Positions 1 to 9,440 of a DNA stretch of 64,000 bases are shown in pieces; position 1 is the first letter of the stretch, and each line of letters opens with the position of its first letter. The position numbers and the translations under genes were made by a program. The stretch is from Bordetella genomosp. 1 (lineage in GTDB: Bacteria; Pseudomonadota; Gammaproteobacteria; Burkholderiales; Burkholderiaceae_B). The notes below the pieces were generated by a model. It was not told the DNA's origin, searched no databases, and saw nothing but the letters and a program-made list of their open reading frames with translations. The stretch covers positions 868,001 through 932,000 of the forward strand of contig NZ_NEVL01000003.1 in NCBI RefSeq assembly GCF_002261335.1, read 5' to 3'.

Positions 1-1668
1 TTCGACACGGCGCTCGCCCGGGTCGAGGAGATCAGCCTCGGCATCCTGTGCGCCACGCTGGCGCACAGCCTGATCCTGCCGCGCGGCATCGCCGGCCCGC
101 TGATGGGCCGGCTCGACGCCACCGTGCGCGACGCGCGCAGCTGGATCCAGGACGTGCTCAACCGCCGCAACGACGAGGCCCAGCACGCCCGCGACCGCCG
201 CGTGCTCGCCAACGACATCACCCAGCTGCGCCTCCTGTCCACCCACGTGCCGTTCGACACCGGCAACATCCGCTGGACCGCCGATTCGCTGCGCGCCATG
301 CAGGATCACATCGCCGCCCTCACGCCCGCCGTGTCGGCCGTGGAAGACCGGCTGCGCGCGCTCGCGGCCGCGGGCCGCGACCTGCCGGCGCCGGTGGCCG
401 AGGTGCTGGAATCGATCTCGGTCTGGATGGACGGCTCGCGCATCGCCACGCGCGACGAGGCCGTGCGCCTGCGCGCCGCGCTGACCCGGCTCGAGCCCGA
501 GCTCGGCGCCGAGGCCTCCTGGCAGGACGCGCTGCTCACCAGCCTCCTGGTGCGCCTGCGCGAGCTGGTCGACACCTACGACGCCTGCCTGGCCCTGCGC
601 CTGGACATCCGTGACGGCCTGGCCGGCACCCCGCGCCTGTCGGCCCGCCCGCGCCGCCTGACCCGCGGCCCCGCGCTGCACCGCGACCACGGCGTGGCGC
701 TGCTGTCCGCCCTGGCCGCGGGCCTCGCGATCTCGATCTGCTGCGTGTTCTGGATCGGCACGGCCTGGAGCAACGGCGCCACCGCCGCGATGATGGCCGC
801 GATCTTCAGCTGCTTCTTCGCCGCGCAGGACAACCCCGTGCCCGGCATCATGCAGTTCCTGACCTACACCATCTATTCGATTCCGTTGTCGGCGCTCTAT
901 CTGCTGGGCATCATGCCGGCGGTGCACTCGTTCGAGATGCTGGCGCTGTCGCTGCTGCCGGTGGCCTTCTTCACCGGCGTCTACATCATGCGGCCGGCCA
1001 CCACCGGCAAGGCCATGGCCGTGTTCTTCGGCCTGACCGGCACGCTCGCCCTGCACGACACCAACACCGCCGACCTGGTGTCGTTCATCGACACGGTGCT
1101 GGCCCAATGCATCGGCGTGGCGCTGGCCGCGCTGATCGCCGCGCTGTTCCGCACGCTCAGTGTCGAGGTCAGCGCGCGCCGCATCCAGGCCGCCAACTGG
1201 CGCGAGCTGATTGCCCTGGCCGGCAACCGCCGGGTGCCGGGCCGCCAGGCCTACGCCACCCGCATGCTCGACCGCATCGGCCTGCTGCAACCGCGCCTGG
1301 CGATCAGCAAGCGCGCCGACGACCAGCTCGCCGACGACGCGCTCAAGGATCTGCGCGTGGGCAAGGACATCGCCGAGCTGCAGCGCGCGCGCCGTCACCT
1401 GCCGGTGGCCGACGCCGCGATCCAGCCCGTGCTGACCGGCCTGGGCGATTTCTTCCGCGAACGCCTCGCGGGCCGGCGCGGCGAGCGCAGCCCGCAACTG
1501 CTCGAGCGCATCGACCGCGCGCTGGCCAGCGTGTGCGCCAGCGGCGACAGCGCCGGCGGCCCGCGCGAACGCGCCGTCGTGGCCCTGGTGGGCATCCGGC
1601 GCGCCCTTTACCCCGACGCTGACGACTTCCGGGCGCAGCGCCTCGAACCCGCAGGAAACGCATCATGA
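1..1668 (+). CDS. FUSC-family inner-membrane efflux protein (5' end outside window)
   Basis: The frame is open from the first base and ends at a TGA at 1666, so the start lies outside the window; 555 residues are visible. Proteins of the FUSC/AaeB family sit in the inner membrane and, with an HlyD-type adaptor, expel aromatic carboxylic acids and similar weak acids. The visible part opens with a segment typical of the family (RVEEISLGILCATLAHSL), then a long soluble region, then about six membrane helices between visible residues 230 and 384, and a soluble tail of about 170 residues. The stop overlaps the next start as ATGA. DUF1656, adaptor and outer-membrane factor genes follow in the same order as in aae-type operons. 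The substrate is inferred from family only. Confidence 0.9.
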   Translation, partial: FDTALARVEEISLGILCATLAHSLILPRGIAGPLMGRLDATVRDARSWIQDVLNRRNDEAQHARDRRVLANDITQLRLLSTHVPFDTGNIRWTADSLRAMQDHIAALTPAVSAVEDRLRALAAAGRDLPAPVAEVLESISVWMDGSRIATRDEAVRLRAALTRLEPELGAEASWQDALLTSLLVRLRELVDTYDACLALRLDIRDGLAGTPRLSARPRRLTRGPALHRDHGVALLSALAAGLAISICCVFWIGTAWSNGATAAMMAAIFSCFFAAQDNPVPGIMQFLTYTIYSIPLSALYLLGIMPAVHSFEMLALSLLPVAFFTGVYIMRPATTGKAMAVFFGLTGTLALHDTNTADLVSFIDTVLAQCIGVALAALIAALFRTLSVEVSARRIQAANWRELIALAGNRRVPGRQAYATRMLDRIGLLQPRLAISKRADDQLADDALKDLRVGKDIAELQRARRHLPVADAAIQPVLTGLGDFFRERLAGRRGERSPQLLERIDRALASVCASGDSAGGPRERAVVALVGIRRALYPDADDFRAQRLEPAGNAS

Positions 1669-1877
1669 TTGGCGAGTTCAACTTCTACGGCATTTTCTTT
1701 CCCTGGCTGCTGGTGCTCGCCCTGCCGACGCTGGCCGCCGCCTGGCTGGCGCGCCGGGTGCTGGCCCGGGTCGGCTTCTACCGGCTGGTCTGGCATCCCG
1801 CGCTGTTCGACCTGGCGCTGTTCGTCGTGCTGTTGTACGGCGCTTTCCTGATTTCCCCTTATTTTTTCCAGAGATAG
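1665..1877 (+). CDS. DUF1656 small membrane protein (AaeX-like)
   Basis: This is a 70-residue protein with two hydrophobic helices (about residues 8-28 and 47-64) separated by a basic loop and the family hallmark VWHPALFDLAL. DUF1656 proteins are nearly always encoded between a FUSC protein and an HlyD adaptor, as here, and are thought to be small membrane accessory parts of the pump; their exact job is not established. The start codon overlaps the FUSC stop (ATGA) and the adaptor gene begins four bases after the stop, so translation is probably coupled. A second copy with the same WHPxLF signature lies at 39448-39642. Confidence 0.88.
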   Translation: MIGEFNFYGIFFPWLLVLALPTLAAAWLARRVLARVGFYRLVWHPALFDLALFVVLLYGAFLISPYFFQR

Positions 1878-1881
1878 CAGT

Positions 1882-2799
1882 ATGAAACTCCCAACCATGC
1901 TCCGCCCCGCCGCGATCGGCCGATTCGCCGTGACGGCAATCGTCGTTGCCGCCGCCGCGTATGCCGGCTGGCAACTCTGGGTGCACTATGAAGTCGAACC
2001 CTGGACCCGCGATGGCCGCGTGAAGGCCTACGTGGTGCAGGTCGCACCCGACGTGTCCGGCCTGGTCACCCAGGTGCCCGTGCACGACAACCAGGACGTG
2101 AAGGCCGGCGACGTGCTGTTCGAGATCGACCAGGCGCGCTTCACGCTGGCGTTCGACCAGGCCCAGGCCGCCGTGAAGGCGCAACAGGTCGCGCGCGACC
2201 AGGCCACCCGCGACGTCAAGCGCAACCGCTCGCTCGGCCAGCTGGTGTCGGCCGAGACGGTCGAGCAGAGCCAGACGCGCCTGCAGCAGACCGAGGCCGC
2301 GCTCGCGCAGGCCGAGGTGCAGCTCGACACGGCGCGCCTGAACCTCGAACGCAGCCGCGTGACCGCCGCCGTCGATGGCCGCATCACCAACCTCGACCTG
2401 CGCGTCGGCGCCTACGCCACCGCCGGCCATGCCGTGATGGCGCTGGTCGATGCGCGCTCGTTCTACATCGAGGGCTACTTCGAGGAGACCAAGCTGGCGC
2501 GCATCAAGGAAGGCGACGCGGCCGTGGTCACGCTGATGGGCGAATCGCGCCAGATCCGCGGCCATGTCGAGAGCATCGCCATGGGCATCGCCGACCGCGA
2601 CCGCAGCACCAGCGCCAACCTGCTGCCCAACGTCAACCCCACGTTCAACTGGGTGCGGCTGGCGCAGCGCATCCCGGTGCGCGTGAAGATCGACGAGGTG
2701 CCCGAAGGCGTGCGCCTGGTCGCCGGCCAGACCGCCACCGTCGCGATCGAGAACGCCCCGCCCGCCACCGCCCCCGCCGCCGCGCCCGCGGCCGGCTGA
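1882..2799 (+). CDS. HlyD-family periplasmic adaptor of the efflux pump
   Basis: The 305-residue product is a membrane-fusion protein that should link the FUSC inner-membrane component to the outer-membrane channel. It has one N-terminal membrane anchor (about residues 9-29), then the barrel-sandwich half with WTRDGRVKAYVVQVAPDVSG, a coiled-coil hairpin rich in Gln, Ala and Arg (about 85-165), and the second half containing YFEETKLARIKEGD, a segment shared with AaeA/EmrA-like adaptors. The tail is a low-complexity Ala-Pro stretch. It starts four bases after the DUF1656 gene. The paralogue at 39635-40564 has the same WTRDGRV and YFEETKLR blocks. Confidence 0.92.
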   Translation: MKLPTMLRPAAIGRFAVTAIVVAAAAYAGWQLWVHYEVEPWTRDGRVKAYVVQVAPDVSGLVTQVPVHDNQDVKAGDVLFEIDQARFTLAFDQAQAAVKAQQVARDQATRDVKRNRSLGQLVSAETVEQSQTRLQQTEAALAQAEVQLDTARLNLERSRVTAAVDGRITNLDLRVGAYATAGHAVMALVDARSFYIEGYFEETKLARIKEGDAAVVTLMGESRQIRGHVESIAMGIADRDRSTSANLLPNVNPTFNWVRLAQRIPVRVKIDEVPEGVRLVAGQTATVAIENAPPATAPAAAPAAG

Positions 2800-2854
2800 T
2801 GCCGCGGCCCGCCACCGCTTTCGCCACCCGAATCCACTCACCAGAAGTCCTGCC

Positions 2855-4327
2855 ATGAAAACCCGCCTCTTCCTGCCGCTCGCCCTTGCGCTCGCGCTGG
2901 CCGGCTGCTCCGCCGTCGGCCCCGACTATCACGTGCCCGAACAGGCCGTGGTGAAGCGGGACGCGGCGCAAGGGGCCTTCACGCAGGCCGAAGGCATGGT
3001 CAGCGCCGCACCGCTGCCGGCCCACTGGTGGCGGCTCTACCGCGACCCCGTGCTCGACGGCCTGATCGAACAGGCGCTTGCCGCCAACACGGACCTGCGC
3101 GTGGCCGCGGCCAATCTGGAACGCGCCCAGGCCGTCACGCAGGAGGCCCAGGCCAGCCAGCAGCCGACGGTGGGCGTGAACGCCTCCCCGACCTTCGGCC
3201 ACAGCTCGGGCATCCAGCAATTGCAGCCCGACGTGCGGCCGCAGGACCGCTGGTCGTACTCGGGCGGCGTCAGCATCTCGTACCAGGTCGACCTGTTCGG
3301 CCAGATCCGCCGCGCCATCGAGGCCGCACGCGGCGACGAGGCGGCCGCGCAGGCCGCCTACGACAGCGCCCGCGTGACGCTGGTCGCCGAGACCACGCGC
3401 GCCTATGCCGACATGTGCTCGGCCGGCATGCAACTGGCCTCGGCCAACCACTCGGTGCAGGTGCAGCGCGAATCGCTGCAGGCCGTGGAGCGCCTGCAGA
3501 ACGCCGGTCGCGGCACCGCGCTGGACGTCTCGCGCGCCCGGAGCCAGCTCGAACAGTTGCAGGCCAACCTGCCGCCGTTCCAGGCGCAGCAGCGCATCGC
3601 GCTGTATCGTCTGGCCTCCCTCACCGGCCGCGCGCCCGCCGAGCTGCCGACCTCGCTGCTGCAATGCGCCCAGCCGCCGCGCCTGACCCAGACCATCCCG
3701 GTCGGCGACGGCGCCGCGCTGCTGCGCCGCCGGCCCGACATTCGCCAGGCCGAGCGCACGCTGGCCGCCGCCACCGCCCGCATCGGCGTGGCCACCGCCG
3801 ATCTCTACCCCAAGATCTCGCTGGGCCTGTCGGGCGCCTCGGGCGGCCCGGCCAGCATGATCGGCGACCGCGGCACCTTCAGCTGGAGCGTCGGTCCGCT
3901 GATCAGCTGGACGCTGCCCAACACGGGCGCGGCCCAGGCGCGCATCGCCGAGGCCGAGGCCTCGACCAAGGCCGCGGCCGCGCGCTTCGACGGGACCGTG
4001 CTCAATGCACTGCGCGAGACCGAGAGCGCGCTGGTCAGCTACGCGCGCCAGCTCGACCGCGACGCGGCGCTCGCCGCCGCGCGCGACCAGAGCAAGCTGG
4101 CCGCGCAGCAGGCGCGCCAGCTCTTCACGCTGGGCAAGACCGACTACCTGACCGTGCTCGACGCCGAACGCACGCTGGCCGCCAACGAGAGCGCGCTGGC
4201 GGCCTCGCAGGCCCAGCTCTCGTCGGACCAGGTGGCGCTGTTCCTGGCGCTGGGCGGCGGTTGGGAAGACGACCAGGGCCAGGGCGCGCAGCCCGCGGCC
4301 CCGGCAGCCCCCGCCGCGCCGCGCTAG
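2855..4327 (+). CDS. NodT-family outer-membrane efflux lipoprotein
   Basis: The 490-residue product is a TolC-like outer-membrane factor that completes the envelope-spanning pump. A lipoprotein signal is clear: a hydrophobic stretch ending in LALAGC with Cys18 as the lipidated residue, followed by SAVGPDYHVP, the usual NodT-family opening. Two repeated OEP halves follow, with long Ala/Gln/Glu-rich coiled-coil helices and the RRRPDIRQAERTLAAATARI signature at about residues 290-310. The C-terminus is an Ala-Pro-rich tail. It is the last gene of the efflux operon, 55 bases after the adaptor, and is closed by the terminator at 4389-4420. Confidence 0.92.
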   Translation: MKTRLFLPLALALALAGCSAVGPDYHVPEQAVVKRDAAQGAFTQAEGMVSAAPLPAHWWRLYRDPVLDGLIEQALAANTDLRVAAANLERAQAVTQEAQASQQPTVGVNASPTFGHSSGIQQLQPDVRPQDRWSYSGGVSISYQVDLFGQIRRAIEAARGDEAAAQAAYDSARVTLVAETTRAYADMCSAGMQLASANHSVQVQRESLQAVERLQNAGRGTALDVSRARSQLEQLQANLPPFQAQQRIALYRLASLTGRAPAELPTSLLQCAQPPRLTQTIPVGDGAALLRRRPDIRQAERTLAAATARIGVATADLYPKISLGLSGASGGPASMIGDRGTFSWSVGPLISWTLPNTGAAQARIAEAEASTKAAAARFDGTVLNALRETESALVSYARQLDRDAALAAARDQSKLAAQQARQLFTLGKTDYLTVLDAERTLAANESALAASQAQLSSDQVALFLALGGGWEDDQGQGAQPAAPAAPAAPR

Positions 4328-4388
4328 CCGCCGCGCCAGCCGCCGCGCTGGCCGCAGCCGGCGATCCGGCAGGCTCGCGCAAAAAAAA

Positions 4389-4420
4389 CAGACGCCCCGG
4401 AAAACCGGGGCGTCTGCTTT
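4389..4420. terminator. Bidirectional rho-independent terminator
   Basis: A perfect 12-bp stem (CAGACGCCCCGG at 4389-4400, its complement at 4405-4416) closes an AAAA loop. It is followed by CTTTTG on the plus strand and, read on the minus strand, by a run of T from the A-tract at 4381-4388. It lies between the convergent efflux operon and the SDR gene and can serve both. Confidence 0.85.
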
Positions 4421-4441
4421 TGTTGCGTGCGCGACGAACGA

Positions 4442-5227
4442 TCAGCCGCGGCCGACGTAGGGCATGTTGGTGGCCATGATGGTCATGAACTGCACGTTGG
4501 CGTCGAGCGGCAGCTTGGCCATGGCGGCCACGGCATGCGCCACGTGGGCGACGTCCATGCGCGGCTCGACGGCGGTGCGGCCATCGGCCTGCAGCACGCC
4601 GCGCGCCATGCGCTCGGTCATGTCGGTGGCGGCATTGCCGATGTCGATCTGGCCGCAGGCGATGTCGTACTGGCGGCAGTCGAGCGAGATCGACTTGGTC
4701 AGGCCCGTGACCGCGTGCTTGGTGGCGGTGTAGGCGATCGAATAAGGCCGCGGCGCATGCGACGAGATCGACCCATTGTTGATGATGCGGCCGCCGCGCG
4801 GCGACTGCGCCTTCATCAGCCGGATGGCGGCCTGGGCGCAGAAGAACATGCCGTTCAGGTTGGTGTCGACCACCTCGCGCCAGGTTTCGATGGGCAGCTC
4901 TTCGATCGGCACCGCGGGCGCGCCGCGCCCGGCATTGTTGAACAGCACGTCGAGGCGGCCATACTCGCGCTGGGTGGCTTCGAACAGCTCGCGCACCGAC
5001 TCCTCGCGGGTCACGTCGGTGGGCACGACCAGCGCGCGCACGCCGTCTTCGCCGGCGGCGATGCGGGTCTGGTCGAGCGGCTCGCGGCGGCGCCCGGCCA
5101 GCACCACGCGGTAGCCCTGGGCCAGGAATTCGAGCGCAACGGCGCGGCCGATGCCGGTGCCGGCGCCGGTGACGAGCGCCACCCGGGCGACGGGCGCCTC
5201 GGGCGTTTCAGACGTGTGGGAATTCAA
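4442..5227 (-). CDS. SDR-family NAD(P)-dependent oxidoreductase
   Basis: A short-chain dehydrogenase/reductase of about 261 residues. The cofactor-binding motif TGAGTGIG is at about residues 20-27, NNAG at about 97-100, the catalytic Ser near 153 (NNGSIS) and the YxxxK pair as YTATK near 166-170, so the active site is complete. No ATG exists in a plausible place. I chose the TTG at 5227 because GGAG stands six bases before it and a TACAAT -10-like hexamer lies at 5252-5247. A TTG at 5242 is also in frame but would sit at the likely transcription start. The gene diverges from gmk. The substrate is unknown; the fold covers many alcohols and ketones. Confidence 0.85.
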   Translation of the reverse strand: MNSHTSETPEAPVARVALVTGAGTGIGRAVALEFLAQGYRVVLAGRRREPLDQTRIAAGEDGVRALVVPTDVTREESVRELFEATQREYGRLDVLFNNAGRGAPAVPIEELPIETWREVVDTNLNGMFFCAQAAIRLMKAQSPRGGRIINNGSISSHAPRPYSIAYTATKHAVTGLTKSISLDCRQYDIACGQIDIGNAATDMTERMARGVLQADGRTAVEPRMDVAHVAHAVAAMAKLPLDANVQFMTIMATNMPYVGRG

Positions 5228-5462
5228 AGCCGACTCCAGCAACGTAATTGTAACCGCGCCATCCTACCCCAATCCCGGGCGCCCGGATGCAAGCGGCGGT
5301 GACGATTTCGCTCCAGGCTTGCGCGCGGGCAAGGCGGCCGCGGCCGGCACGTCGGCACCCGCCACAACGGCACGCGACGCAGCGGCGCCCGGCGCGGCGG
5401 CGCCCGGCACAATGGCGTCCGATTTGCTATGCTTCGCCTCTCGCACCGTGTGTTTCAGTTCC
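5228..5462. promoter_or_regulatory. Divergent promoter region SDR / gmk
   Basis: This gap carries a minus-strand -10-like TACAAT (5252-5247) for the SDR gene. Near 5378-5408 it holds a short tandem repeat of the unit GCGGCGCCCGGC. A CAATGG and TTGCTATGCT stretch just before gmk may hold its promoter, but no -35 box is convincing on either strand. Confidence 0.4.
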
Positions 5463-6095
5463 ATGTCCGCTCACTCCGGCAATGTCTTCATGGTCGTCGC
5501 CCCCAGCGGCGCCGGCAAATCCAGCCTGGTCCGCGCTCTGCTCGACCGCGACCCGTCCATCATTTTGTCCATCTCGTGCACCACGCGCGCGCCGCGTCCC
5601 GGCGAGGAAGACGGCCGCGAATACCGTTTCGTGACGCCGGAGGCCTTCGCGCAGATGCGCGACGAGCAGCAGCTGCTCGAGTGGGCCGAGGTGCATGGCA
5701 ATTTCTATGGCACGCCGCGCGACCGCATCGATGCGGCCACCAAGGCCGGCCAGGACGTGCTGCTGGAGATCGACTGGCAGGGCGCGCGCCAGGTGCGCCA
5801 GCGCTACCCGGAAGCCATCGGCATCTTCATCCTGCCGCCCTCGATCGAGGAGCTCGAATCGCGCCTGAAGGCGCGCGGCCAGGATGCGCCGCAAGTGATC
5901 GCGCGCCGCCTGCTGGCGGCCGGCGGGGAAATCGCCCACGCGCCTGAATGCGAATATGTTATTATTAATCAAGAATTTAGCGTAGCCCTCGCGGAGCTGA
6001 ACCAGATCATCAGCGCCGCACGGCTGCGTTTTTCGTCTCAGGCCGCCCGAAATGGCCAGTTGTTCGCGCAACTCGGCATTCCGGCCGCGCACTGA
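5463..6095 (+). CDS. gmk: Guanylate kinase
   Basis: Guanylate kinase phosphorylates GMP to GDP with ATP in the cytoplasm. The 210-residue length is normal for the family. The P-loop APSGAGKSS is at about residues 13-21, followed by the GMP-binding elements [19 protein letters not shown] and [13 protein letters not shown], and the [12 protein letters not shown] segment. The frame is open further upstream, to 5151, but ATG 5463 gives the conserved N-terminus ([17 protein letters not shown]). rpoZ and spoT follow in the common gmk-rpoZ-spoT order, which joins guanine nucleotide supply with (p)ppGpp metabolism. Confidence 0.97.
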   Translation: MSAHSGNVFMVVAPSGAGKSSLVRALLDRDPSIILSISCTTRAPRPGEEDGREYRFVTPEAFAQMRDEQQLLEWAEVHGNFYGTPRDRIDAATKAGQDVLLEIDWQGARQVRQRYPEAIGIFILPPSIEELESRLKARGQDAPQVIARRLLAAGGEIAHAPECEYVIINQEFSVALAELNQIISAARLRFSSQAARNGQLFAQLGIPAAH

Positions 6096-6133
6096 AACGT
6101 CCCATCATCCGTCAGCATCTCAGGTAATTCTCA

Positions 6134-6337
6134 ATGGCCCGCATCACTGTCGAAGACTGTCTGAATCAGATCCCCAATCGCTTCAAGCTCACGCTGGCCG
6201 CCACCTACCGCGCCCGCGAACTGGCCCAGGGTCATGCCCCGCGCTTGGACAGCAAAGACAAGCCCACCGTGACCGCGCTGCGTGAAATCGCCTCGGGCCT
6301 GACCGGCCTGGAAATGCTGCGTAAAGTCCCGACCTGA
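6134..6337 (+). CDS. rpoZ: RNA polymerase omega subunit
   Basis: The 67-residue protein matches omega along its length: [19 protein letters not shown] at the N-terminus, the conserved [11 protein letters not shown] helix, then TALREIASG. Omega stabilises the beta-prime subunit of RNA polymerase and in proteobacteria forms part of a ppGpp-binding site. That agrees with its place 23 bases before the (p)ppGpp synthetase/hydrolase gene and 38 bases after gmk. Confidence 0.97.
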   Translation: MARITVEDCLNQIPNRFKLTLAATYRARELAQGHAPRLDSKDKPTVTALREIASGLTGLEMLRKVPT

Positions 6338-6360
6338 TCACGGCCGGGGAGGCGGCAGGC

Positions 6361-8649
6361 ATGGCTTTTCCCGGACTGAAGTACGCTTCTTCAGGACTGC
6401 TCGCGGCGCTGCGCGCCGGCTCACGGCTGGGCCGGCGCAGCCCCAAGAAAAACGCCCCGCCGTCTCCGGCGCAGGCTGAAGAGGAAGCCGCCCAGGCCGC
6501 CGCGCTGCCGGTCGCCTCGCTCGCTCCCCTCACCGAAATCATCAGCACCTACCTCGACCCCAAAGAGGTCGAACGGGTGCGCGAGGCCTACCGCTTCGCC
6601 GACCAGGCCCACCTGGGCCAGTTCCGCGCCAGCGGCGCGCCCTACATCTCCCATCCGATCGCCGTCACCGAGATCTGTGCGGGCTGGAAGCTCGACGCCA
6701 ACGCGTTGTCCGCCGCCCTGATGCACGACGTGATCGAGGACCAGGGCGTCACCAAGCAGGAGCTGGCCGAGCGCTTCAGCCCCGAGGTGGCCGAGCTGGT
6801 CGATGGCCTCTCCAAGCTCGACCGCCTCGACTTCGCCACCAAGGCGGAGCAGCAGGCCGAGAGCTTCCGCAAGATGCTGCTGGCGATGGCGCGCGACGTG
6901 CGCGTCATCCTCATCAAGCTGGCCGACCGCCTGCACAACATGCGCACGCTGGACGCGGTCAATCCCGAGAAGCGCCGCCGCATCGCGCGCGAGACGCTCG
7001 AGATCTATGCGCCCATCGCCCATCGCCTGGGCCTGAACCTGCTGTTCCGCGAGCTGCAGGACCTCTGCTTCGCGGCGATGTACCCGAACCGCTACCAGGT
7101 GCTCTACAAGGCCGTGCTGGCCGCGCGCGGCAACCGCCGCGAGGTGATCAGCAAGATCCAGGATTCGGTGCGCGCCGCGCTGCCGGCAGCCGGTATCGAA
7201 GCCGAGGTCACGGGCCGCGAAAAGACGCTGTTCGGCATCTATCGCAAGATGGCCGACCAGAAAAAGACCTTCTCCGAGGTCCTCGACATCTACGGCTTCC
7301 GCGTGATCGTGCACACGCTGCCCGAGTGCTATCTGGCGCTCGGCACGCTGCACCAGCTCTACCGGCCGGTGCCCGGCAAGTTCAAGGACTACATCGCGAT
7401 CCCGAAGGTCAACGGCTACCAGTCGCTGCACACCACGCTGGTCGGCCCCTACGGCACGCCGGTGGAATTCCAGTTCCGCACGCGCGACATGCACCACGTC
7501 GCCGAAGAAGGCGTGGCCTCGCACTGGCTCTACAAGGAAGCCGACCTGACGCTCAACGAGCTGCAGAAACGCACCCACCAGTGGCTGCAGTCGCTGCTCG
7601 ACATCCAGAGCCAGACCGGCGACTCCGGCGAGTTCCTCGAACACGTCAAGGTCGACCTGTTCCCCGACGCGGTCTACGTGTTCACGCCGCGCGGCAAGAT
7701 CATCTCGCTGCCCCGCGGCGCCACGCCGGTGGACTTCGCGTACGCGATCCACACCGACATCGGCAACCAGGCGGTGGCGGCCAAGATCAACGGCGAGTTC
7801 GTGCCGCTGCGCACCGAGCTCAACAGCGGCGACGCGGTCGAGATCATCACCTCGCCCGCCTCGCGGCCCAATGCGCAGTGGCTCAACTACGTGCGCACCG
7901 GCCGCGCGCGTTCCGAGATCCGCCACTATCTGCGCACGGTCAAGTACGAGGAGTCGGTGGCCTTCGGCGAACGCCTGCTCACGCAGGCGCTGCAGGAGCT
8001 GCACCTGCCGCTCGCGCCGGCCGACGATCCCATGTGGGAAAAGCTGGCCCGCAGCAGCGGCGCCACCTCGCGCGACGAGATCCTGGCCGACATCGGCCTG
8101 GGCAAGCGCCTGGCGGCCGTCGTGGCGCGCCGCTTCGCGCCCGAACACCAGCTCGTGGCCACCACCGCCGCGGCGGTGGACGAGATCACCTCGGCCCGCA
8201 GCGCGCCCATCCTGATCCAGGGCAACGAGGGCCAGGCGGTGCAGCTCGCGCCGTGCTGCGGCCCCCTGCCGGGCGACCCCATCATCGCCGGCATGCGCCT
8301 GGGCCACGGCCTGGTGGTGCACACGGCCGACTGCCCGGTGGCCACGCGCCAGCGCACTCGCGAACCCGAACGCTGGGTCACGGTGGCCTGGGACAGCCAC
8401 ACCGCCAAGCACCTGGCCACGCGCCTGGACATCGTCACGCGCAACGAGCGCGGCGTGCTCGGCCGGCTGGCGGCCGAGGTCACGGCGGCCGACGCCAACA
8501 TCGTGCACGTCACGATGCACGACGACGCCGTCGCCACCGTGTCGCTGCACCTCACCGTGCAGGTCGACAGCCGCAAGCACCTGGCGCAGGTGATCCGCGC
8601 CATCCGCCATGTGCCGCAGGTTCAGAAGATCGTGCGCGTGAAGGGCTGA
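6361..8649 (+). CDS. spoT: Bifunctional (p)ppGpp synthetase/hydrolase (SpoT/Rel type)
   Basis: The 762-residue enzyme makes and degrades the stringent-response alarmone. An N-terminal extension of about 45 residues precedes the HD hydrolase domain, whose HD pair lies at residues 122-123 (MHDVIED), so hydrolysis should be intact. The synthetase domain follows with DIYGFRVIV and YIAIPKVNGYQSLHTT (about 300-360). A TGS domain (about 440-505, VYVFTPRGKIISLPRGATPV) and a C-terminal ACT domain (about 685-760) form the regulatory half. It is the third gene of gmk-rpoZ-spoT, closed by the hairpin at 8666-8700. Whether the organism also has a separate RelA cannot be seen here. Confidence 0.96.
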   Translation: MAFPGLKYASSGLLAALRAGSRLGRRSPKKNAPPSPAQAEEEAAQAAALPVASLAPLTEIISTYLDPKEVERVREAYRFADQAHLGQFRASGAPYISHPIAVTEICAGWKLDANALSAALMHDVIEDQGVTKQELAERFSPEVAELVDGLSKLDRLDFATKAEQQAESFRKMLLAMARDVRVILIKLADRLHNMRTLDAVNPEKRRRIARETLEIYAPIAHRLGLNLLFRELQDLCFAAMYPNRYQVLYKAVLAARGNRREVISKIQDSVRAALPAAGIEAEVTGREKTLFGIYRKMADQKKTFSEVLDIYGFRVIVHTLPECYLALGTLHQLYRPVPGKFKDYIAIPKVNGYQSLHTTLVGPYGTPVEFQFRTRDMHHVAEEGVASHWLYKEADLTLNELQKRTHQWLQSLLDIQSQTGDSGEFLEHVKVDLFPDAVYVFTPRGKIISLPRGATPVDFAYAIHTDIGNQAVAAKINGEFVPLRTELNSGDAVEIITSPASRPNAQWLNYVRTGRARSEIRHYLRTVKYEESVAFGERLLTQALQELHLPLAPADDPMWEKLARSSGATSRDEILADIGLGKRLAAVVARRFAPEHQLVATTAAAVDEITSARSAPILIQGNEGQAVQLAPCCGPLPGDPIIAGMRLGHGLVVHTADCPVATRQRTREPERWVTVAWDSHTAKHLATRLDIVTRNERGVLGRLAAEVTAADANIVHVTMHDDAVATVSLHLTVQVDSRKHLAQVIRAIRHVPQVQKIVRVKG

Positions 8650-8665
8650 GCGCCCTGCCCGTTCA

Positions 8666-8700
8666 AACGAAAACGCCGGCCTCGCGCCGGCGTTTTCGTT
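8666..8700. terminator. Rho-independent terminator after spoT
   Basis: A perfect 15-bp stem (AACGAAAACGCCGGC at 8666-8680, its complement at 8686-8700) has a CTCGC loop and an A/T-rich base on both sides. It lies between the convergent spoT and glnQ genes and can end both transcripts. Confidence 0.88.
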
Positions 8701-8711
8701 GGAAGCGAAGC

Positions 8712-9440
8712 TCAGCTCACGTGCTGGAGGAAGTCGCGCAGGCGCTGGCTCGGCGGGTCGGACAGCAGCGCCGCGGGCGGCCCGTCGTGGGCGATCTTGC
8801 CGCCGTCGATGAAGATCAGGCGGCTGCCGACCTTGCGCGCGAATTCCATTTCGTGGGTCACCACCACCATGGTCATGCCCTCGTCGGCCAGGTCGCGCAT
8901 CACCTTCAACACTTCGTGGCGCAACTCCGGATCGAGCGCCGAGGTGGGCTCGTCGAACAGCATCAGCTTGGGCATGATGGCCAGCGCGCGGGCGATCGCC
9001 ACGCGCTGCTGCTGGCCGCCCGACAGCTCCGCGGGATAGTGGCCGGCGCGCTCGGACAGGCCGACCTTGGCGAGCAGGTTCTGCGCCATGCTGCGGGCCT
9101 CGGCGCGCGCGATGCCGCGCGTGTGCACCGGCCCGAACATCACGTTCTCCAGCGCGGTCATCTGCGGAAACAGATTGAACTGCTGGAACACCATGCCGGC
9201 CTCGCGGCGGATCTCGCGCACCTCTTCCGGCGAGCCGCGCACGCTGATGCCGTCCACCCGCAGGTCGCCCTCGTCGATGGTCTCGAGCACGTTGATGCAG
9301 CGCAGGAAGGTGGACTTGCCCGAGCCCGAGGGCCCGACCACGACCACCACCTCGCCCGCATCGATGTTCAGCGTGATGCCGTCGAGCACGGTGGCCGTGC
9401 CGAAGCGTTTGATGACGTCCTGGAATTCCACCATGCTCAT
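8712..9440 (-). CDS. glnQ: Glutamine ABC transporter, ATP-binding protein
   Basis: The 242-residue ATPase powers the glutamine importer at the inner membrane. Walker [10 protein letters not shown] is at residues 36-44, the Q-loop at [19 protein letters not shown], the signature at [15 protein letters not shown], and Walker B with D-loop at [19 protein letters not shown]. The C-terminus ([12 protein letters not shown]) is that of GlnQ proteins. The start ATG overlaps the glnP stop as ATGA. A second ATG two codons later would shorten it trivially. It is the last gene of glnHPQ. Confidence 0.93.
   Translation of the reverse strand: MSMVEFQDVIKRFGTATVLDGITLNIDAGEVVVVVGPSGSGKSTFLRCINVLETIDEGDLRVDGISVRGSPEEVREIRREAGMVFQQFNLFPQMTALENVMFGPVHTRGIARAEARSMAQNLLAKVGLSERAGHYPAELSGGQQQRVAIARALAIMPKLMLFDEPTSALDPELRHEVLKVMRDLADEGMTMVVVTHEMEFARKVGSRLIFIDGGKIAHDGPPAALLSDPPSQRLRDFLQHVS

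Noticed and set aside
5378-5408. Tandem GCGGCGCCCGGC units as a CRISPR or mobile-element repeat
   Set aside because: There are only two adjacent units without spacers, and the stretch fits simple GC-rich drift in an intergenic region.
6421-8610. A 729-codon minus-strand open frame opposite spoT
   Set aside because: It is antisense to a textbook bifunctional Rel/SpoT enzyme and shows no recognisable domain.
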